From: an uncultured Bacilli bacterium
GTDB taxonomy: Bacteria > Bacillota_I > Bacilli_A > RF39 > UBA660
Direction: 5' to 3'
NCBI GenBank assembly: GCA_934096105.1
Contig: CAKOLH010000025.1
Location: 1 to 12,673, forward strand
DNA length: 12,673 nt
Each line of letters opens with the position of its first letter. Within the stretch, counting starts at the first letter, position 1. Made by a program: the position numbers and the translations under genes. Below, piece by piece: positions 6,634 to 12,667 of this stretch. Under the pieces are notes generated by a model, which had not been told where the DNA came from, did no database searches, and saw only the letters and a list, made by a program, of their open reading frames with translations.

Positions 6634-6939
6634 ACATAATAAAGTATATATATATACTTTATTACTAACTATCTCATCTAATCTACTTCTTATAATACTT
6701 TCTTCTCTACTACCATTAGTAGTTAATCTTATTAATGGTATATTATATTTAGATAGTATATTATTCTTTAATATATCTCTTTCTTTTTGTTTATTATCTT
6801 CTTTATGATATTTACATCCATCTACTTCTACCGCTAATAATGGTATTTTACTTATATTATTATATATTAAGAAATCTATATGAGTATTATGATAAGAAGC
6901 ATATTTTCTATTTGCTAAATATAAGGGAAATACTAATCT
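6619..6939 (-). pseudogene. 5'-truncated DUF2726-like nuclease-domain remnant
   Basis: An open frame of 106 codons without any Met begins directly after an in-frame TAG (6942-6940) and ends at TAG 6621-6619. It encodes THIDFLIYNN, then IPLLAVEVDGCKYHKEDN, then QKERDILKNNILSKYNIPLIRLTTNG. This is the recognisable end of DUF2726-type PD-(D/E)XK-like domains, where a family pattern of HxDF, VEVDG, QxxRDxxKN and PxxRxxTNG is usual. In intact proteins this domain is normally the tail of a longer helicase- or nuclease-like protein. Here the front part is missing and no start or ribosome site exists, so I read it as a leftover. It sits just 3' of the RelA/SpoT gene, whose stop is 11 nt away. The last ~10 codons, through the palindrome at 6641-6660, look like non-native sequence. 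Confidence 0.7.
6641..6660. repeat. Perfect 20-bp palindrome
   Basis: A perfect palindrome of the form AAAG(TA)nCTTT lies beside the repeat copy. It could form a hairpin in either direction and serve as a weak bidirectional terminator between the convergent units, or be a simple TA slippage product. Confidence 0.45.
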
Positions 6940-6947
6940 CTAGTATT
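6929..6947. repeat. 7-bp inverted repeat at the junction of the RelA/SpoT gene and the nuclease remnant
   Basis: AATACTA (6929-6935) and TAGTATT (6941-6947) are perfect arms with a 5-nt loop. They lie exactly between the stop of the RelA/SpoT gene (6952-6950) and the first codon of the remnant (6939). It could be a weak terminator for the RelA/SpoT gene, although it lacks a proper T tract, or a scar of the event that cut the remnant. Confidence 0.4.
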
Positions 6948-6949
6948 GG

Positions 6950-9766
6950 TTAGTCATCATACTTATTATTTTCAAGCATATATTTTTTTTTATCTATTAT
7001 TATACTCTTATCCCTTCTATTTTTTTCATTCTGATATAAATTTTTATATTCTTTAATTTCGCTATCAACAAATTTTTTTAACTTATCATTTTTAGGTTTA
7101 AGAGATTTTAAAAACAAGTATTTGTCATTGAATGCATAGGCAAGCCCATATTCACCTGATACGACACCTGTGTCAAAAAGTAAGCAATCTATTTCATTCA
7201 ATATTTCATCATTTTCTTCTACTCTTTGTATAATAAATTCAAATATCTTCCAGCAGGATATTGAAGTACCTAATATTTTACACAAATTAATTACATTAGT
7301 ATAAGTATTATAATTATTATTTTCATTCAAGTATTTTAATATATCCATTCCCAATTCATCATTGTATTCTCCTATTAGATAGTGTATATAATTGGATATT
7401 TTATAACAATCATTTTTTTCTAAGAATTCCATACATAATGATAAATTGTTATATCTTTCTTCATTGTAATTGCTGCAATCAGTTAAACTAATATAACCAT
7501 AAAAATTGTGTAGATTTGTATTTGGCTTATTTGTTATTTTTTGTTTAAGAATTATTCTTAAATCTTCTGGATACTTCTCAAACAAATCATTTAAAAAATA
7601 TTCATTTAATCTATTAAATTCACTATATCTAAAATTATCAATTAATATCTTTAAATCTTTATAACTATACTTTTCTATAATATTTTCTTCTGTATCGGGG
7701 TTATATAACAATTTCCCCATAATGCCTTTATTAATTGCATTGTATTCTTTAATTTTATTTAACAAATACTTTTTATATTCGTTATTATTTATTAAATCAT
7801 TATTATTAATAATTAATCTTAATAGTTTGAATATTAAATCGTCATTTTTTCTTTCCTCAACAAATATCATTATTTTGTTCAATAATTCTAGATTTATATT
7901 ATCAATTCTAAACATTGCTTGAATAATCTTATCTGCTTTTATCTCATCATCAATGATGTACTTATAATCCTTATCTTGATTTAAAATTCCAAGAAATATA
8001 TATTCATTCCATTTGCTTTTGATTATTTCCTCTCCAAATTTCTTTAATGAACCTATATCAACTAAAACTTTTCCTGCATTACTTATATTCAAATTAAAAG
8101 TTTCTTCATTATCCATCGTATTCAATATAGCAACTATTTCTTCGATATTATCTTTTTTAAAATTCTTAATATATTTATCTAAATAGTCTTTTCTAAACTC
8201 TTCTCTTTCACTATATTCAGAACCTGGTATTTCATCAACAAAGAAGTTAAATAACATTGCATACAACTTTTGTATATTATCTTTTTTTAATCTTTTATAA
8301 AACTTACTATCTTTTAACTTTGTGTTTTTCCAAGCACATACAGATTTATACAATTCATTTTTACTGACAATGTCAATTTTGTCATAATTGTCACTAAAAA
8401 ATTCATATATTGGATTATAATCAAATATATTGGCATTTCTTTCTAAATTACTATTAATATTTAGTAATGCATGTAAAGCATCCTTTGAATGCTTATTTAA
8501 AAATATATCTAACAATTCATATATTGATTTATATATTTTAGTCTTATAATTATCATTAGGATTGGTTTTGTTACTTATAAGACTTACTTCATTCATTGAT
8601 GATTTTTCACAATAATTGTAATTTATATCACAAAAGTATTCAGCCAATTTTATTCTAATATATTCATCTATTTCTTTGTCAATTATTAAGGAATATGCTA
8701 TTTCATGAATATTATAGTTTCCATATCCTCTACTAGAATCGGCTTTATCTGAAACTATTAAATCTTTTATAAATTCATCAAATTTACTTACAATATTATT
8801 GTTAATAGATATTTCATATAAAATTGAAATTATATTTTTAAAGTCATCAAGCCATAAATATTTATAATATTGTAAAAATTCTAATAACTTTTTAAATTTA
8901 TATTCATATGTATCATAATTCAAAGAATTATCAGCTTCCACAGGTAATTCACTAAATTTTTTCACTATTGAATATATTATTCCAGCATCATAAATACTTT
9001 TATATTTTTCTTCATCTTCATTAACTAATGGTATAATTTCAATCATTTTATTAATAATACTTTCCAATTCATCTAAAGATTTTACTTCTTGGAGTTTCTT
9101 ATTAAAATCTTTATCTAACAATAACTCTATATTTTTAGCGCCGATTTTTATGCTATCTATACGTCTGTTAATAAATTCTAGACTAGCCACCACATTTAAT
9201 ATGTCTTTTCTTGCTTTTTCAAAAATTTTTTCTATTCTCTCATACTCTTTATTATCCTTTGATTGTAATTCATCTACATCTTTATAAATTATGTTATGTC
9301 CAAATTCATTTATTGCATGTGATAATACTGTTGTCAACTGAACTTCGCATAGCATTCCTTTAAACTTATTTATATCTTTTTTTAACGAAATGGTAATATT
9401 AATTCCATCATATTTCATAATATCTTCAGATAACCTATATGACTCAACATTGAATTCTTTATAAATAATATTATTAAAACTCTTCAAATCATCTTCGTTA
9501 TAAAAAATTACTCTTACGCCACTAAGATCATTTAAATTTTTTATATTGTCATGAATACCATTAATGATTTTTTCAGTTAACTTATTTTTTAGTGAATCAT
9601 ATGATTTAACGCGGCTATTTAAAGATTGATGCTTAATTCCATTTTCAATAAGTATATTTTTTATTTTATTCTCAATATAAGATGTAAATTCAACATATAG
9701 CAATTGAGATGATAGATACTCCTTTAACATTTTATCTTTTGTCTCTTTAGTTTTTAAATTTTCCAT
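6950..9766 (-). CDS. RelA/SpoT nucleotidyltransferase-domain protein with long helical C-terminus (toxSAS-like)
   Basis: This 938-residue protein carries an N-terminal (p)ppGpp-synthetase-type domain (about 15-200). Visible motifs are RVKSYDSLK (R52, K54, K60, nucleotide binding), DLSGVRVIFY (D80, R85, metal and phosphate binding), YDGIN (119-123, the GDP-stacking Tyr loop), EVQLTT (E141, Q143) and HAINEFGHNIIYK (H150, H157, K162). The loop that usually reads YxxxH has Asn123 in place of His. The HD hydrolase domain of long RelA/SpoT proteins and the TGS/ACT regulatory domains are absent. Residues ~200-938 are low-complexity, charged and helical, without a named domain; a HEAT/TPR-like solenoid is plausible. 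A similar toxic domain in CapRel and other toxSAS proteins makes ppApp or pyrophosphorylates tRNA and is released by phage; a comparable sensor role for the C-terminus is inference. AGGAGG nine bases before the ATG fixes the start. No antitoxin gene is adjacent on the same strand. Confidence 0.85.
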   Translation of the reverse strand: MENLKTKETKDKMLKEYLSSQLLYVEFTSYIENKIKNILIENGIKHQSLNSRVKSYDSLKNKLTEKIINGIHDNIKNLNDLSGVRVIFYNEDDLKSFNNIIYKEFNVESYRLSEDIMKYDGINITISLKKDINKFKGMLCEVQLTTVLSHAINEFGHNIIYKDVDELQSKDNKEYERIEKIFEKARKDILNVVASLEFINRRIDSIKIGAKNIELLLDKDFNKKLQEVKSLDELESIINKMIEIIPLVNEDEEKYKSIYDAGIIYSIVKKFSELPVEADNSLNYDTYEYKFKKLLEFLQYYKYLWLDDFKNIISILYEISINNNIVSKFDEFIKDLIVSDKADSSRGYGNYNIHEIAYSLIIDKEIDEYIRIKLAEYFCDINYNYCEKSSMNEVSLISNKTNPNDNYKTKIYKSIYELLDIFLNKHSKDALHALLNINSNLERNANIFDYNPIYEFFSDNYDKIDIVSKNELYKSVCAWKNTKLKDSKFYKRLKKDNIQKLYAMLFNFFVDEIPGSEYSEREEFRKDYLDKYIKNFKKDNIEEIVAILNTMDNEETFNLNISNAGKVLVDIGSLKKFGEEIIKSKWNEYIFLGILNQDKDYKYIIDDEIKADKIIQAMFRIDNINLELLNKIMIFVEERKNDDLIFKLLRLIINNNDLINNNEYKKYLLNKIKEYNAINKGIMGKLLYNPDTEENIIEKYSYKDLKILIDNFRYSEFNRLNEYFLNDLFEKYPEDLRIILKQKITNKPNTNLHNFYGYISLTDCSNYNEERYNNLSLCMEFLEKNDCYKISNYIHYLIGEYNDELGMDILKYLNENNNYNTYTNVINLCKILGTSISCWKIFEFIIQRVEENDEILNEIDCLLFDTGVVSGEYGLAYAFNDKYLFLKSLKPKNDKLKKFVDSEIKEYKNLYQNEKNRRDKSIIIDKKKYMLENNKYDD

Positions 9767-9796
9767 TTTTAACTTCCTCCTACTTCTAGTTAATAC

Positions 9797-9844
9797 AAAA
9801 AAAACACCAGCACAAAAAATCTATTAAATAGACCTGTACTAGCG
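9797..9844 (-). terminator. Hairpin with T8 tract in the leader of the RelA/SpoT gene: terminator or attenuator
   Basis: On the minus strand CGCTAGTACAG (9844-9834) pairs over 11 bp with TTGTGCTGGTG (9815-9805), four pairs being G.U, so it works only in that strand's RNA. It encloses a second small stem (TCTAT/ATAGA) and is followed by eight T (9804-9797). It stands about 30 nt before the ATG of the RelA/SpoT gene and just after a good promoter. It may end transcripts from the small gene upstream, or regulate read-through into the RelA/SpoT gene. Confidence 0.75.
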
Positions 9845-9863
9845 TCTTTCTTTCACTAATTTA

Positions 9864-9892
9864 AGTATATCAAATTATTTTTATTTATTCAA
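9864..9892 (-). promoter_or_regulatory. Probable promoter of the RelA/SpoT gene
   Basis: On the minus strand TTGAAT (9892-9887), a 17-nt spacer and TATACT (9869-9864) give a good sigma-A promoter, with a start expected at about 9857. That start is only about 13 nt before the leader terminator. A five-codon mini-frame with GTG start (9856-9839; Met-Lys-Glu-Arg-Arg, stop) begins at or next to the expected transcript end, and its stop lies in the terminator's 5' arm. Confidence 0.6.
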
Positions 9893-9910
9893 TATATTTT
9901 GACAATTTTC

Positions 9911-10085
9911 TTATTCATCATCATCTGAATAATAGTCATCATCTTCTAGTTCTTCCTCTTCAAAATTAAATGAATCATGCTTATTTTACTAATTCTTTTT
10001 GCCAATCTTCTAAATCATTATTATCTTTTTTATTATCATCTTCTGTATCTTCAAATGCTTTTATTAAATTCCATATTAAACACAT
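9911..10085 (-). pseudogene. Small acidic protein gene broken by a frameshift
   Basis: An AGGTGGTG ribosome site and ATG at 10085 start a 34-codon frame that ends at TAA (9983-9981) with LEDWQKELVK. The next frame continues without a break as HDSFNFEEEEL, then a run of Asp, Tyr and Ser ending at TAA 9913-9911. The acidic EEEEL-EDDDYY tail following a WQxxL segment is a pattern I recall from small proteins on Bacillota mobile elements, where both halves are one protein of about 55-60 residues. I therefore read it as one gene with a single indel near 9981. Function is unknown. The alternatives are a real 34-residue protein or programmed frameshifting at AAA-TAA. Confidence 0.6.
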
Positions 10086-10170
10086 AGTATCACCACCTGA
10101 AGTTATTATATCATAGTTTTTTGTTATGTATGACTATATGCTTATTTTTCTACTCTTATTTGGATATCTA

Positions 10171-10218
10171 TTTGACAAATCTAATGAAATTATAATGTTT
10201 ATCATTAGTTTTGTCAAA
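10171..10218 (-). promoter_or_regulatory. Consensus promoter embedded in a 17-bp inverted repeat (operator)
   Basis: The arms TTTGACAAATCTAATGA (10171-10187) and TCATTAGTTTTGTCAAA (10202-10218) are complementary at 16 of 17 positions, with a 14-nt centre. On the minus strand they contain a perfect TTGACA (10217-10212), a 17-nt spacer and a perfect TATAAT (10194-10189). Transcription would start near 10182, inside the second arm, about 97 nt before the acidic-protein gene. Overlap of both arms with the -35 box and the start point fits a repressor operator. Confidence 0.75.
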
Positions 10219-10230
10219 ATAAATATAACT

Positions 10231-10363
10231 ACTAAAATAATATTAGTATATATCTACTGCTTATATATAATAGGTATCTTGATACATTTAATTAAGATAA
10301 GTTTACTTAGCTTAATTAAACACTAATAAGACTTACATAGTAAGGCTTATAGTGGACATAATA
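10231..10363. repeat. Dispersed ~130-nt repeat with conserved hairpin, copy 2
   Basis: This copy aligns in the same orientation with 6505-6633. Its central hairpin is TTTAATTAAG (10287-10296) / CTTAATTAAA (10311-10320), with an inner TAAG-TTTA-CTTA stem. Compared with copy 1, five of the ten outer pairs have changed with both partners replaced, so pairing is kept while sequence is not. The TAAGACTTAC / GTAAGGCTTA stem (10327-10349) is also kept. The element fills most of the 377-nt gap between the metallophosphoesterase gene and the acidic-protein gene. Confidence 0.7.
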
Positions 10364-10385
10364 AAGATAATATATAGGTATATTA

Positions 10386-10410
10386 AAACTAAGACTTGAT
10401 ATCTTAGTTT
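10386..10410 (-). terminator. Terminator of the metallophosphoesterase gene
   Basis: The 9-bp arms AAACTAAGA (10386-10394) and TCTTAGTTT (10402-10410) enclose a 7-nt loop, and on the minus strand a short T-rich tail follows. It begins two bases after the TAA (10414-10412) that would end the unbroken metallophosphoesterase frame, which supports the longer frame as the ancestral one. Confidence 0.6.
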
Positions 10411-10462
10411 GTTATTTAGTTAATGTTAATGTTTTTACTTTAAAATCTTTAGTATCATAACC

Positions 10463-11215
10463 TCATGGATTAGATACGAATCTTGTATTATTTATTATTA
10501 TATCTTCTTCTTTATGATCATGACCATATATCCATACTGGTGATTTATATTCTTTTACTTCTGTATAGTAACAAGAGTTATTACCCCTACTATTACTTTT
10601 ATTTCTAAATGGTGGTATATGTGTTATTATTAAATCTATATTATTTGGTAAGTTATTATACCAAGATATGCTATCGTTATGTAGTTTTTGTATTTTTTCT
10701 TTCTTAGATAATTCTGATAAGATAAATCTAGAATCATTCTGCATAGGATAGTTATATAGTTTATCTACTAATGTTACTGGTTTATACCAAAGGGTATCTC
10801 CCGCTAATAAGAAGGTATTATAGGTATATAGTCCTTTAGTATTATTTGTTTTATCTAGTATGATTATATCGTTATTATCTTTAAATATTTCATTTAATCT
10901 ATATACTTTATTCATACTATTATAGTTATATTCTTTAGCCATAGGATCAGTATAGATATATTTTATTACTGGTATATAGTATTCATGATTACCTAGGACA
11001 AATATTACTTTTTTATAGTATTTTGAACATGAATATAATAGTTCACTCACTCCATTCATATCTTCATCTATATCTCCCGCTACTACAAGGATATCTCCTT
11101 TTACTTGCATGCTTATTTTATCTTGGACTAATTTATCTATTTTTGTTATGCTTTCATTTTTACTTATGTAGTGAGTTAAGTGTAAATCAGATACGTAGTC
11201 AATGTTTAATTCCAT
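10463..11215 (-). CDS. Calcineurin-like metallophosphoesterase, C-terminus cut by an in-frame TGA
   Basis: This 250-residue cytosolic enzyme hydrolyses a phosphoester with a two-metal centre. All five family motifs are present: DLH (D10, H12), VAGDIDED, VLGNHEYY, LIITHIPP and YGHDHKEE, so the active site is complete. The gene ends at TGA after RFVSNP. In relatives this place usually reads NP-(R or similar)-GY followed by a short tail. Here, past the TGA, the same frame does read GYDTKDFKVKTLTLTK and stops at TAA 10414-10412, just before a terminator. So a CGA- or TGG-to-TGA nonsense mutation has removed a tail of about 17 residues. The start is clear, with AAAGGA nine bases before the ATG. 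It is a single-gene unit; the substrate is unknown. Confidence 0.9.
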   Translation of the reverse strand: MELNIDYVSDLHLTHYISKNESITKIDKLVQDKISMQVKGDILVVAGDIDEDMNGVSELLYSCSKYYKKVIFVLGNHEYYIPVIKYIYTDPMAKEYNYNSMNKVYRLNEIFKDNNDIIILDKTNNTKGLYTYNTFLLAGDTLWYKPVTLVDKLYNYPMQNDSRFILSELSKKEKIQKLHNDSISWYNNLPNNIDLIITHIPPFRNKSNSRGNNSCYYTEVKEYKSPVWIYGHDHKEEDIIINNTRFVSNP

Positions 11216-11241
11216 AGTATTTTTCCTTTCTAGATGCTTAT

Positions 11242-11270
11242 ATTATATAGAAGTGTGCAAATTATGTCAA
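11242..11270 (-). promoter_or_regulatory. Consensus promoter of the metallophosphoesterase gene
   Basis: On the minus strand there is a perfect TTGACA (11270-11265), a 17-nt spacer and a perfect TATAAT (11247-11242), placing the start near 11235, about 20 nt before the ATG. Confidence 0.85.
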
Positions 11271-11281
11271 ATAAAAAACTA

Positions 11282-11317
11282 TTGACACTTTTGCCTGTCA
11301 ACAGTTTCTGTGGATAA
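11282..11317. promoter_or_regulatory. TTGACA-N8-TGTCAA inverted repeat next to a DnaA-box-like 9-mer
   Basis: TTGACA (11282-11287) and TGTCAA (11296-11301) form an inverted repeat upstream of the metallophosphoesterase promoter. Eight bases further on, TGTGGATAA (11309-11317) is the complement of the DnaA consensus TTATCCACA. A single box does not make an origin, and no other box, iteron set or replication gene is visible, so it is listed as a site only. Confidence 0.4.
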
Positions 11318-11372
11318 GTTATTTACGATAGGTAATTATCTTATATAATTTGTACATTTATAAAATTATTTT

Positions 11373-11513
11373 TTAGAAGTTATCAGAAAGATTTGTTTCT
11401 TTTTTAATTTTATATATTTTTGTTGTTTCTATTTTATTTTTAATTAGCCTACCTTCTATTTGAGACATATAAGATGATAAAGTATCATTGTTTAAATATT
11501 TAAATCTCTTCAT
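11373..11513 (-). CDS. Unassigned 46-residue ORF
   Basis: ATG 11513 to TAA 11375-11373 encodes MKRFKYLNNDTLSSYMSQIE followed by a basic tail ending NLSDNF. The frame is open a little further upstream as NEVELVRF, which reads like real protein, so this may be the tail of a broken gene rather than a complete one. No clear ribosome site precedes the ATG. It lies 14 nt after the BRO-type gene on the same strand. I recognise no family. Confidence 0.35.
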   Translation of the reverse strand: MKRFKYLNNDTLSSYMSQIEGRLIKNKIETTKIYKIKKETNLSDNF

Positions 11514-11527
11514 AAATCTAACCAACT

Positions 11528-12379
11528 CTACTTCATTTCAATTTTTATTTCATCTTTATATTCATAATTTAATTTATTTTGTTTACTAACTACAGACTCA
11601 CCTAAATTTCTTTCTATATCTTCTCTCGCCACTTTTGCTGCATGTCCACCCATTCTTGCAACCTCTTTATTTTGTTCTAAACCTTGTGGTTTATGTTTTT
11701 CAGCAAGTCTTTTTGTGGTCTCTTCTGATAAATCAGTTAATATCACTTCAATGTTATCCATATTATCTCTTAAAGATTCTTTACGAAGATCTTTATATTG
11801 TTTATATTCTTTTGCTGTCATACCAGACCATTCTTTATAGATTTCATTAGTTAGTATAGCGTATTCTTTACCTTCATTTATACCATTTTCTTGCCAAATA
11901 TCAGTTAATTCTTTTCTATCTTGAATTCCTTTTAATCTTTTAGCAATCCATTTTTCATCATAACCTTTAGCTCGATATATATCTATAGCTCTTTGAGCTG
12001 CAAGTGATGGGTCAAATACTTCATCGATTCTTTCACTTCCTAATTTAGCTAACCATCCTTTTATTGATTCAACATTTTTACTAGGAATAGATTGAATTAT
12101 TCTAAACATACCCTCAACATCAACTACATCAGTGTTATAGTATTTACCATCTGAAGACTTTAATTTCAGTTGGTTACAATTTGTAACCGACTCATTTCCT
12201 TCTTTTTTTAATCTGTGTTTTAACACTTTCCAATAATTTCTAGGATTATCACTTTCTGATAAAATTCCTACTACATCAACAACACTAATATAATATTTTT
12301 CTTTTTCTTTATCCCATACAGTTCTTATTGTTTCGCTATTAAAAATTTTATTAATTAAATGCATTTTATCCTGATTCAT
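11528..12379 (-). CDS. BRO-N family phage-antirepressor-type protein
   Basis: This 283-residue protein starts with a BRO-N DNA-binding domain (about 10-125): IRTVWDKEKEKYYISVVDVV, then NPRNYWKVLKHRLKKEG, TDVVDVEGMFRIIQSI and IKGWLAKLGSERI, all typical of the prophage antirepressor-like group widespread in Bacillota. The middle (about 127-215) keeps the second conserved block, AQRAIDIYRAKGYDEKWIAKRL and ELTDIWQENGI with EYAILTNEIYKEWSGMTAKEYK. The tail, NKEVARMGGHAAKVAREDIE, is the usual family end, so it is full length. Such proteins occur in phages, in phage-derived islands and as single chromosomal genes; DNA binding and antirepressor function are known for only a few. AGGAGG six bases before the ATG fixes the start and lies at the end of a decayed upstream gene. 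Confidence 0.93.
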   Translation of the reverse strand: MNQDKMHLINKIFNSETIRTVWDKEKEKYYISVVDVVGILSESDNPRNYWKVLKHRLKKEGNESVTNCNQLKLKSSDGKYYNTDVVDVEGMFRIIQSIPSKNVESIKGWLAKLGSERIDEVFDPSLAAQRAIDIYRAKGYDEKWIAKRLKGIQDRKELTDIWQENGINEGKEYAILTNEIYKEWSGMTAKEYKQYKDLRKESLRDNMDNIEVILTDLSEETTKRLAEKHKPQGLEQNKEVARMGGHAAKVAREDIERNLGESVVSKQNKLNYEYKDEIKIEMK

Positions 12380-12389
12380 TTATAACCTC

Positions 12390-12564
12390 CTACTTCTTTT
12401 CAAATTTAGATAATTTAATTATATCTTTTAAATTTCTTACTCCTCTTAAGATATTATAAATCACCATCAACAGCTATAATTTTGCAAGTACATCATTTAA
12501 AATCATGAACACATTTAGACTCAATAATGTCTTTGCACTTCATACATTGTATTTTATTTACTAT
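12390..12564 (-). pseudogene. Decayed small zinc-ribbon-like gene (DUF7695-like)
   Basis: Minus-strand reading gives VNKIQCMKCKDIIESKCVHDFK, an in-frame TGA (12495-12493), CTCKIIAVDGDL, then a TAA (12456-12454). The adjacent frame continues the protein as ILRGVRNLKDIIKLSKFEKK and ends at TAG 12392-12390. Put together this is a small protein with two Cys pairs, a HDF segment, a VDGG-like turn and an LxxxxNLxDIIxLS tail, as in the family I know as DUF7695. One nonsense codon, one frameshift and no clear start codon make it a pseudogene. The family name is from memory; the two-frame continuity is seen directly. Its end overlaps the ribosome site of the BRO-type gene. Confidence 0.65.
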
Positions 12565-12630
12565 TTTGAGTATAATAATAGTGCAATATACTTGATTTTT
12601 TATGATAGTTATAGTATCATTGTATTACCG

Positions 12631-12667
12631 GAGAGAAATCTCGTCAGGTCGATAGCTCAATGTCGAT
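12631..12667. other. GC-richer edge segment with a GNRA-type hairpin, incomplete
   Basis: GAGA-GAAA-TCTC (12631-12642) is a short stem with a GAAA tetraloop. It is followed by two direct copies of GTCGAT (12648-12653 and 12662-12667). The segment from about 12628 is visibly richer in G+C than its surroundings, as structured RNA often is in AT-rich genomes. It runs to the window edge and cannot be assigned. No open frame of note crosses it. Confidence 0.25.

Noticed and set aside
10126..10326. Plus-strand 66-codon hydrophobic open frame
   Set aside because: It runs through the minus-strand promoter palindrome and the repeat copy, has no ribosome site, and its hydrophobicity follows from T-rich DNA.
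11309..11317. Replication origin at the DnaA-like box
   Set aside because: A single box with no iterons, AT-unwinding pattern, or replication gene nearby is not enough.
38..12379. Use of TGA as Trp (mycoplasma-type code), suggested by TGA in the metallophosphoesterase and in the decayed gene
   Set aside because: Trp codons checked in the methyltransferase and metallophosphoesterase are TGG, and the 938-residue gene has no internal TGA although it contains several Trp, so the two TGA codons are better read as mutations.
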